This document shows positions 56,091 to 64,000 of a stretch of 64,000 nt of DNA, piece by piece; the first letter of the stretch is position 1, and each line of letters begins with the position of its first letter. Under the pieces are notes generated by a model. It worked only from the letters and a program-made list of their open reading frames with translations. It was not told the DNA's origin and did not search any database. This DNA is from Actinostola sp. cb2023 (Eukaryota; Cnidaria; Anthozoa; Actiniaria; Actinostolidae). The stretch is from NCBI GenBank assembly GCA_033675265.1, contig JAUJYZ010001592.1, forward strand, positions 207,075-271,074, written 5' to 3'. Position numbers and translations under genes: made by a program.

Positions 56091-57033
56091 CTACACAGAC
56101 CCTGAAATTTTATATACGCCGTAGCACATAGACATAAGCGGGTTCCCGTCGAGCGGTTACTGATCTTCGAAGCACCCTGGATGTATTCGAATTTCGACAG
56201 CAAATGAAATCCGACTAACTAAAACAGCCAAATAATAACGGAGAGCTTGGACTGAATGAAATCCCTACTTCTGAATGGACTTTACGATGAGCCTGCAGCG
56301 TGAAAAAGTATACTGTAGATAGTCACGTAAATAACAGTGAAAATGACGTATGTATATCAATCATATCAAGCCGGTTGCGGCGGAGTATTAGTATAAACGC
56401 ATATGTATGAAGACGATTTACTTTGTCAACTAATGACTGAATTTCATCAGTAGCTGTCATACCCGGTGCCGGTTTGTGCATGTTGTTTGACCTTTTGGTC
56501 ATCACAATTCAACAGTATGTGTCGAAGAACTATGTCATTTGCATCAACGATTCCTCGAGTGACGATGACTGAAGAATTGTCCACCTCGGCATTTTCAAGG
56601 TAGGTCAATGAAGCAATTTCTTCAGACCAATCTAAACAAATATCTGTTTGACCAGTCTTTTAAAATATACATGGTTACGTTGCTGGTTATATATACCATT
56701 CTGAAATTCTCTAGACCCTTTCTTGCCCATATAAGCCTGATAACTGAATGCTTTATAAAAATAATTTTAAACATCGTTCAACTATCTAGCTAATGGAAAC
56801 ATACTGTTGTATATTTTTTCACGCTGCAGGCTCATCGTAAAGTCCATTCAGAAGTAGGGATTTCATTCAGTCCAAGCTCTCCGTTATTATTTGGCTGTTT
56901 TAGTTAATCGGATTTCATTTGCTGTCGAAATTCGAATACATCCAGGGTGCTTCGAAGATCAGTAACCGCTCGACGGGAACCCGCTTATGTCTATGTGCTA
57001 CGGCGTATATATAAAATTTCAGGGTCTGTGTAG
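56091..57033. mobile_element. Palindromic element with CTACACAGACCC ends
   Basis: Arms of about 215 bp (56091-56310 and 56815-57033) are inverted copies with ends CTACACAGACCCTG / CAGGGTCTGTGTAG. It interrupts the right inner arm: the left arm of the composite has the empty-site-like CACTCATCACTACACAGAGG near 36990. The middle includes a second copy (56416-56480) of sequence also at 57040-57118. No ORF with support. Confidence 0.65.
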
Positions 57034-57192
57034 TGATGAGTGATTTACTTTGTCAGGTAGTGACTGAATTTCATATTCTCTTGATGAATTTAAGAGCTAT
57101 CATACCCGGTGCCGGTTTAATTTGAATAATCTTTTATTTTTCCATTTATTTATTTGTTATTTCGTTTCAGTTTCTTAGTTCTACCAATTCTA

Positions 57193-57333
57193 CAGTCCGC
57201 AGCCCGCAGCCCGCAGCCCGCAGCCCGCAGCCCGCAGCCCGCAGCCCGCAGCCCGCAGCCCGCAGCCCCGCAGCCCGCAGCCCGCAGCCCGCAGCCCGCA
57301 GCCCGCAGCCCGCAGCCCGCAGCCCGCAGCCCG
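57193..57333 (+). repeat. CCGCAGC 7-bp tandem repeat
   Basis: About 20 near-perfect copies with one slip (CCGCAGCCCC around 57265). All frames are open through it, so the ORFs on both strands here are artefacts. Confidence 0.92.
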
Positions 57334-57339
57334 CCAACA

Positions 57340-57438
57340 CAGCATAAACCATCTGAAGGCAAAAATATAGACGAACTCAAATTCACTGACATCGAAGGAG
57401 TCATGATGAATGGCGATGGACTCATGAAGCAGCCGTGA
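57340..57438 (+). CDS. Possible terminal exon
   Basis: After an acceptor-like AACACAG (ends 57342) the plus strand is open for about 31 codons (HKPSEGKNIDELKFTDIEGV and on) to TGA at 57436-57438. Composition is not repetitive, unlike the 7-mer array before it. It might pair with the first-exon candidate at 36210, but no evidence links them. Confidence 0.25.
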   Translation, partial: QHKPSEGKNIDELKFTDIEGVMMNGDGLMKQP

Positions 57439-57996
57439 ACTAAAATATTAACAGTTGTTCTTTATTGTCATTGACATAGTAGCTTTTAATATCGCACTCC
57501 GATGTTTGTTATTCAGTCACAACTTCGTCGATTGTGGTGACAGGCATAAAATTTATTAATTTTGTATTTTTATATACAAAGCAATATCCATAGTAATACT
57601 GATCAATATAGTGAATGAATTGTACATGCAGAAAGAACGGCAAAACAGTGTGTAAAAAGCTAGTAAACTTATTTTAACTGATTGTTGAAATAAATACGTT
57701 TGTTTGTCATTTTGTTTATAAGCACTGATAGCAAAAATGTCTTGTGTAGTACTAAATATTGAGACTATTCTGCATTTATAAAACACAATGCCTCAATTTT
57801 AAAGCATTTTAATCGATAAAAATCAAAACACAATACAAATACTATTTATAAGTCAAAACAGAAAACAAATAAAGTATATTGTAGATGTTTTGACTTATGT
57901 TTAGTGAAAATATAAATATTAAAACTTGCAAAAAAGAGCACAATTCATATTTGCCGAGCGCTGGCCGATATCCTCTCGAAGGTAAAATCCGACTGC
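57439..57996. other. Right unique segment of the composite element
   Basis: A+T-rich, no gene seen, not homologous to the matching left segment (36149-36774). Confidence 0.4.
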
Positions 57997-58445
57997 CTCA
58001 CGGAAAAGTGCACCAACAAAACGCGGCGCACATCGTGCCATGAGACGCAAAATGCCAAAATTCCTCAGCGTACGGTGAAGTTAGACGACTGGAAATTATG
58101 AAGTGTTTAGAGAATACAGTAAAGTTTAGTTATTCGAAGAAAAATTGAATTTTCACGTCATATTGACAAAGATTAGGGGCAAAAAACGTATTTGTCACGT
58201 GACCGAGTTTCATACCTTGTTTCAATATACACATATACTGCGGGACGCGCGGGATGCACACAGGGAGCCCAACATTATACCTTATTCAACACAGGAAGCC
58301 CAATACGTAATGCGCGCATTCAACACAGGAAGCCCAATACGTAATGCGCGCGTGCGCTCTACCACAGGAAGCCCATAAAAAGACGCAAAATATATATCAT
58401 TTTATTTGATTAGTAGCCTCAAAAGCAATGGTTGGGCTGCCTGTG
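57997..58445 (-). repeat. Right terminal inverted repeat with subterminal motifs
   Basis: Four or five copies of CACAGGAAGCCCAA-like motifs in 58255-58375, some within a tandem ACACAGGAAGCCCAATACGT unit, plus the terminal inverse copy at 58430-58445. They resemble repeated transposase-binding sites. Confidence 0.75.
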
Positions 58446-59190
58446 GACCTATGTGCAATCTCTGCCTCATCAGTATTTGGAAGTCGCAAAATTACGCTGC
58501 ATGGATTGAGAGAAGTGGTTGTGCAATCAGTTTATCTAGCAATGTGTGGAGCGGAATTGGAAACAGTGATCACGTTGGCTGGAGGACTGCAGGTACAGCA
58601 CGTCGTTACATCAAGATGGAGCAGGTGTTAAGGTCTGGAGGTCTGGGGATTCGTTAGCAGAGCGGCCATTTGACTTATATGAATCATACCAGGGACAGAA
58701 CGAATTTATGTGCTTCACACGAGCCTTTGCAATGACTGATGGAGACCCAAACAAACTCTAGACAACATTCTTATTATATACAGCAGTATATGGTGTAGAG
58801 ATAGTTTCTCCGGTTTTATAGGCCAATGTCTCAAGTATGCCGGTGCGCGCTACAGCCGTGAGCTGCACGAGACATGTCGTGATGCGTCAGCCTTTGCTAG
58901 TCAAATTGATGTCTATTGTTCTAGATGGAACTTGACAGGCTAAAGTACGCGCACATTCGGTTCAGGGGAGATAATGGCTGCATAATATTCAGCTGCCTCG
59001 CTATTGCTTTAGACGTCCGGTACAGAAAGAAGGTATTCAGCGGGAAAGCTTGTTGAACTTTATATGGGGGGGAGGGGATTTCAGTATTAAGGATTGGGAA
59101 GACCAACTAGAGTATGTCAGACAAAACCAGAATGTTAAGCATCCGAAGCGTGTAGTTTGAGGCCTAGGGCTACTCAGTACTAGAGATGAG
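58446..59190. other. Flank right of the composite element
   Basis: Starts with the GACCTAT duplication. Overlapping short open frames (58428-58657) and degenerate coding-like sequence are present, but no family or splice structure could be supported. Confidence 0.3.
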
Positions 59191-59365
59191 ACAGGGAGGG
59201 CCTACCCATACCTTAATGCTAATGAGGCAGCAGAAAGGATAATGTACTATTCAAACTTCATTGAATATTCATGATGCTTTATGATGATGTCATTAGCATT
59301 ATTTAAGACCAACTTAATTATGCAAAGGCGTCTGTTCGCAAACGTTCGGAAGTAAGAGTAAAGTC

Positions 59366-59396
<31 letters not shown>

Positions 59397-59511
59397 ACCC
59401 CTACTTTGGCTGACTTATTAGCACTCCGTGCTACTCCCTGTTGGTTATTCGACAGGGAGGGCCTACCCATACCTTAATGCTAATAAGGCAGCAGAAAGGA
59501 TAATGTACTAT
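59191..59511. repeat. Direct 60-bp repeat bracketing a retroelement end and a C29 run
   Basis: GACAGGGAGGGCCTACCCAT and on (59191-59252) recurs at 59451-59511. Between them are 59249-59360, the same dispersed repeat as 21527-21632, and a run of 29 C (59368-59396). Confidence 0.7.
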
Positions 59512-59597
59512 TGCATCGATCCAAACTAGATCGATCCAAAATGGTCCAAGTGTGAACGGCCCGTTATATCACACACCAAATAACGTATTCAACAAGG

Positions 59598-59935
59598 TAA
59601 TGAGTTCCAATGAGCATGATGAGAAAATACCGTACCTACAGGAGAAAACCACTGAACCAAACAACATGAAACAATAACCACAACAACAACCAAACTAATT
59701 AAAAAGCCACAAGTCATCATAATCGATCCTCGTCACCCAGAGATTTAAACCACGAAAACCGAAAGAAAGGTAATGAGTTCCAATGCGATGAGAACATACC
59801 GTACCTACAGGAGAAAACCAAACCAAACTACATGAAGCAGTAACCACAATAACAACCAAACTACAGCCACAAGTCATCATAATCTATCCTCGTCACCCAG
59901 AGATTTAAACCACGAAAACCGAAAGAAAGAAACGA
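59598..59935 (+). repeat. Two tandem copies of a ~170-bp unit
   Basis: GGTAATGAGTTCCAATG through AACCGAAAGAAA, at about 59598-59769 and 59770-59935, with a few indels. Non-coding. Confidence 0.8.
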
Positions 59936-60064
59936 GACAGCAATTTAGTGGATGGTACTGAAGCAGCTCTCTTGGTGACCCAGTCCCTTGTGAAAATAAT
60001 TCGTTCATTAAAAAAAAAATTGGAATGCATCTTTATTAGATCAAGTTGCGTTTTGTTGATAAAC

Positions 60065-60960
60065 AGAGGGCCCTTAGAGAAAATGGTACCGATGGAACGA
60101 ACCGAACCGATGGAACGAACCGTACCGATGTTAAAACAAAAAGTCCGATGGTGAATGGTGTTCTCCGATGGTTCGAATGGTGAAATTTTTTTTTTGGAAC
60201 CCTGTGTAATATGTCATGTTGGTTGATAGAGGAAATAGAGGGCCCTTAGAAAATGGAACCGATGGAACGAACCGTACCGATGGTAAAACAAAAGTGCGAC
60301 GATGGTCAATGGTGTTGTCCGATGGTTCGAGTGGTGGAAAAAAAATTGGGAACCCTGTGTAATATGTCATGTTGGTTAATAGAGGAAACAGAGGGCCCTT
60401 AGAAAATGGGACCGATGGAACGAACCGTACCGATGGTAAAGCAAAAAGTCCGATGGTGAATGGTGTTCTCCGATGGTTCGAATGGTGAAAAAAAAATTGG
60501 GAACCCTGTGTAATATGTCATGTTGGTTAATAGAGGAAACAGAGGGCCCTTAGAAAATGGAACCCGATGGAACGAACCGTACCGATGGTGAAACAAAAAA
60601 GTCCGATGGTGAATGGTGGGTTTTCCGATGGTTCGAGTGGTGAAAAAAAAAAATTTGGGAACCCTGTGTAATATGTCATGTTGGTTAACAGAGGAAACAG
60701 AGGGCCCTTAGAAAATGGAACCGATGGAACGAACCGTACCGATGGTAAAAAAAAAGTCCGATGGTCAATGGTGTTGTCCGATGGTTCGAGTGGTAAAAAA
60801 AAAATTGGGAACCCTGTGTAATATGTCATGTTGGTTAACAGAGGACAACAGAGGGGCCCTTAGAAAATGGAACCGATGGAACGAACCGTACCGATGGTAA
60901 AACAAAAAGTGCGATGGTGAATGGTGTCCCCTTTCTCCGATGGTAGAGTAAGGCTAATGT
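60065..60960 (+). repeat. Six tandem copies of a ~150-bp unit
   Basis: Each begins AGAGGGCCCTTAGAAAATGG (about 60066, 60238, 60391, 60542, 60700, 60853). Each contains GATGGAACGAACCGTACCGA, a poly(A) tract and AACCCTGTGTAATATGTCAT. Small ORFs on both strands follow the repeat and are not genes. Confidence 0.88.
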
Positions 60961-61794
60961 TGGTTAAACAGACGTCTGGCAGATCTGAAACTATGTTTAG
61001 GCGGTGAATCTTTTATACCTTCGTGATTTGAAGATATGCGTTTTATTCCATAACTGTCAGAGGCCTGTACAGTCCGTAATTATCACTGTAGTAAGGTATC
61101 AATCCAACGATTTTTTTTTTTTTGACAATCCAATCAAATTGAATATTATCCGATCATCTCCAAAACAACTGAATTTAAAGATATTTTTTCCCTAAAAAGT
61201 TATAATCACAAAAACGAATTTTGGATTTCATTTGATGCAAAAAGATATTGACAAGCAAGCTGTCAACAGCACTCACGCAACAGACTTTCCACAAAGATTC
61301 AGATGCGAAGAAAGTATCCGAAAATCGTAACTGCTCACTCAAAATATCCTTGAATAACGATGCCAAAACCACTCACGGTCAAAGTGCTCTTATTAACCGC
61401 TAGCAGTAACTTTGTTTTCCTGACTCGTTGTGTTATGTTGTTTACAAACTGTAAGGCGATCTTCTTTTGACTGCCATTCATATGTCATCAGGTATTGAAT
61501 CATCCATCTCAAAATCAGAACAGTTTCGTATTTTTCATGTTATGGTACATAGTAGATTGCAACTAATCAAAAACACTCGATGTTATTCATTTTTGAAAGC
61601 TTTTTGATTTATTAGCTTCTATAGGTTTTGTTAATTATACATTTCTGTGATCTGTTATAATAATTCTATGAGTTCTATGAATTAAAAGTATTTATGGCAG
61701 TATACTTCTACTGAATCTATTGACTCTGGGTCCATTCGCGGAAAAAAAACGAATATTACACGTGATGTTGCCAATATGTAAATGTGCAAATGTA
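60961..61794. other. Non-coding spacer
   Basis: No ORF or repeat with support was seen. Confidence 0.4.
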
Positions 61795-61992
61795 CTACCG
61801 GAAGTGAAACGAACTATCCGTTGAACATTCTCTTTCTTAAAATACCTGTGACACTGTGACAATACCGGAAGTGAAACGAACGGCTATCCGTTGAAACATT
61901 CTCTTTCTTTAAAATCCATGTGACACTGTGACACTAGCGGAAGTGAAACGAACTATCCGTTGAACATTCTCTTTTCTTAAAATCCCTGTGAC
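61795..61992 (+). repeat. Three tandem ~66-bp units
   Basis: Copies of GGAAGTGAAACGAACTATCC with CATTCTCTTTCTTAAAAT and CCTGTGACACTGTGACA, at about 61799, 61868 and 61938. A fourth, partial copy (GCGGAATTGAACGAACTATC) lies beyond the foldback at 62729-62756, so the foldback probably inserted into the array. Confidence 0.8.
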
Positions 61993-62009
61993 ACCTCAAG
62001 TACGTTTTT

Positions 62010-62716
62010 TAAGGCCTGGGACGGACATGAAAGCGAGGCTAAACCTATTTTATTTTGCTGTTTCGCACAGATTGTGCTCGAAATGCGAAAGAAACTTCAC
62101 ACAATCTGAATAACTTTAGGAGTTTCAACTTTTAAGATAATAATATCGTGATAAAGTGATCACGTGACCTCTTACGTCACTCATGTCTCCCTCGGGAATT
62201 TGAATTAAAATGGGGTGATGGGTATTTTATGTATGGAAAAAGTTATGCCACTTTTTTTCGTATTTTGTTCTAGGGGAGAGGTACAAGACTCTGCACCCCT
62301 CACACCCCTGAACAAACTAAATGTGTATTAAGGAGGATATTTTTACAAATAGGTCACGTGACCTGAAGGGATCAATCATATTGAAGCGAATATCTCCTCA
62401 ATGAGCATTAGTTGTTCAGGTGTGAGGGCAGATTTCTTGTACCTCTCCCCTAGACAAACGAAAAGTAGCATAACTTTTTTTCCATACATAAAATACCCAT
62501 CACCCCCCATTTTAATTCAAAAGTTTCGAGGGAAAACAGGAGTGACGTAAGAGGTCACGTGATCACTTTATCACCTATCTTATCATCTTAAAAGTTTGAA
62601 ACCCGTGAAGTTATGCAGCTGTGCGAAGTTTCCATGAATTTCGAAACCAAAATTTGTGCGAACAGCAAAATTATAATAGTTTTAGCATCGTTTTTCTCGT
62701 CTGTCCCAGGCCTTAA
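62010..62716. mobile_element. Foldback MITE with TTAA borders
   Basis: Inverted arms GGCCTGGGACGGAC... (from about 62014) and ...GTCTGTCCCAGGCC (to about 62712), each next to TTAA. The central part also pairs (CTAGGGGAGAGGTACAAGA with TCTTGTACCTCTCCCCTAG). It lies within the 66-bp repeat. No ORF. Confidence 0.75.
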
Positions 62717-63035
62717 CGTACTTGAGACTAGCGGAATTGAACGAACTATCCGTTGACAACTAGTGGAAGGGTAAAGGGGGAATCCCAAACCATCTCATAT
62801 CTCAAATGGTATCACATTTCCTCTTTTGGCGCGAAATCTTTGCGGTTTTTGCGTGGGATATTTTGATCGATCAAACACAGCTGCTCTTATTTATCTCTAT
62901 CGTTGTTACTGAAATAGCGACTGTCATCCACTATACAGATATTATACAAATCGATTATAAAAAAAAAAACCAGCGACTTACTTTAATTTTACCTGCGATT
63001 ATAGCTAGCTTGAAAATGTGAGTGAAATATGTAAG
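62717..63035. other. Short unique segment
   Basis: Includes the residual 66-bp repeat copy and a 71-codon hydrophobic open frame (62806-63021) without supporting features. I do not call it a gene. Confidence 0.35.
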
Positions 63036-63351
63036 CAGTCTATTTGTCAAAAATTTCTGGCCGTCGTCAGCGAAAGATTCAATATATCAATATCTCGGGT
63101 GCATTATGGGTAATTAAATAATCGAACTTCCCCCTTAAGAGGCAGCCGTTAACGCCGAGCAAAGTTGGTAGAAATATTTAGTATGGTGTTTATTTTAGTC
63201 TTAATACGTTTGTTGTTTGTAAATTTTGGGGGGATGGAATTTAATAAGTAGGGAACGCTCAAAATAGTATTATTTAATTACCCATAATGCACCGGCGATA
63301 TAATGATATATTGATATAGCGTGGCGGCCAGATTTTTTGCGAATGATCCTG
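63036..63351. mobile_element. MITE copy of the CAGT/TA family
   Basis: TIR CAGTCTATTTGTCAAAAATTTC and its inverse at 63351, with internal GGGTGCATTATGGGTAATTA and inverse TAATTACCCATAATGCACC. It is related to the copy at 32447-32724. Confidence 0.75.
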
Positions 63352-63939
63352 TATTTGTGATCTATTTTTTTTCTTGCAAGTGTTATATTTACTATATGCA
63401 AAGATAATTGAGGAAGTTCACTAACATTCAGTACTTTGTGTTTTAAAAGTTTTTTTGTAGAGCGATAGAGAGATAGCGCGATCTGTTGTAAATCCTTCTC
63501 CTTCACATGCATCCTAAATGGATCCACTCACTGGATTAGATTTTATTCCTACGGAGGGCTGGTATTCTCCCAATACTGGACTCATGTCATGTTGTGTGTG
63601 TGACCTTCTTGCATTGTGAGGGCTGTGAATCATTCGTATCTAAAACTTAGTCTATGTATTACAACTGCATGGAATTTCATCTGAAAACCCCAGTACTCAG
63701 CTTGTTAATAAGAGCAATTGAAACAGTACACAGAACCGCAGTTATTAATCCATCATTGTGTTACATTGTATACTGACACCCGGGGGGGGGGGATGAACTA
63801 GGATGATGCAGCTATTTGATAATAGACATTGTATTGGCTGTTTGTTAACTATGTCCAGCATGTGGTTCTGTCAATCTGGGGCCAACTACGGTCTTCCAAA
63901 TTGTTATGAAGTATCCATGTTTTTATTTTAAGTTATATA
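63352..63939. other. Non-coding spacer
   Basis: No gene seen; one short G run near 63782. Confidence 0.4.
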
Positions 63940-64000
63940 CAGCCACTTTGCAAAAATTATGTAAATCAAGTATTCAGTATAGTGCATTATGGGTTATTTA
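63940..64000 (+). mobile_element. MITE of the same family, cut by window end
   Basis: CAGCCACTTTGCAAAAATTA and, further in, GTGCATTATGGGTTATT match the ends of the MITEs at 32447 and 63036. Confidence 0.6.

Larger units (their letters stand above)
35876..58445. mobile_element. 22.6-kb composite element with CACAGG termini and 7-bp duplication
   Basis: The left end CACAGGCAGCCCAACCATTG and its exact inverse at the right end (finishing ...CCTGTG at 58445) are flanked by GACCTAT on both sides (35869-35875 and 58446-58452). The arms are inverted repeats: 35876-36148 with 57997-58445 (with indels), and further in 36775-36995 with 57036-57200. Between the arms lie two inverted satellite arrays and nested elements. 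No transposase is recognised. A 7-bp duplication with CACAGG ends does not let me assign a superfamily. Confidence 0.75.

Noticed and set aside
57154..57425. Ala/Pro/Arg-rich ORFs on both strands
   Set aside because: Produced by the CCGCAGC 7-mer repeat; all frames stay open.
60131..60900. Several small ORFs on both strands
   Set aside because: They follow the ~150-bp tandem repeat and have no start or splice support.
62806..63021. 71-aa hydrophobic ORF as membrane protein
   Set aside because: No start context, partner exon or conservation signal; length is within chance for this A+T content.

Overview
The window looks like a repeat-rich animal genome, probably a marine invertebrate. It has spliced genes with GT-AG introns, an FN3/transmembrane/tyrosine-tail receptor, tRNA-derived SINEs, DIRS-like and PIF/Harbinger elements, MITEs and satellites. 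I cannot name the species. Most of the 64 kb is mobile or tandem DNA.

Region 1 (1-18500): a host transmembrane receptor gene runs on the + strand. Recognisable exons are an FN3 exon (205-528), a transmembrane exon (1960-2071), a 28-bp mini-exon (2294-2321) and a final exon (17661-18008) coding a cytoplasmic tail with six tyrosine motifs. Its last visible intron holds a 15.2-kb Polinton/Maverick (adintovirus-like) element, 2413-17612, with ~122-bp terminal inverted repeats and a TTGATCA duplication. The element carries a broken family-B DNA polymerase, a retroviral-type integrase, a double-jelly-roll major capsid protein, a packaging ATPase, a sliding-clamp-like protein, a VLTF3-like late transcription factor candidate, and a cassette of small membrane, coiled-coil and putative virion proteins. 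The capsid gene and several membrane genes are open. Polymerase, integrase, ATPase, clamp and two structural genes each carry one or a few lesions. Nearly every start codon directly abuts a TATATA-type tract, which together with the VLTF3-like gene suggests a virus-encoded late expression system.

Region 2 (18500-27780): a foldback element with palindromic tandem repeats in its arms (about 18924-20874), a possible terminal exon (21279-21380), DIRS-like retrotransposon fragments, a 41-bp satellite of about 50 copies (22350-24600), and a possible host terminal exon on the minus strand (26912-27154).

Region 3 (27781-35788): an 8-kb PIF/Harbinger transposon with two convergent spliced genes. One is a Myb/SANT-like protein (+, 4 exons); the other is a DDE transposase (-, 5 exons). 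Both appear open after splicing. Younger MITEs, a 2.4-kb foldback and microsatellites are nested in it. A hammerhead-ribozyme-like core lies at 32764-32788.

Region 4 (35876-58445): a 22.6-kb composite element with CACAGG-type termini and a 7-bp GACCTAT duplication. It encloses two oppositely oriented arrays of a palindromic repeat; the large one (about 40444-55998) has roughly 230 units of 68 bp. A 1.57-kb element with the same CACAGG ends and its own 7-bp duplication (GTTACAC) is nested inside the smaller array.

Region 5 (58446-64000): non-coding flank with several tandem repeat families, a second copy of a retroelement terminal fragment, a foldback with TTAA borders, and further copies of a MITE family.
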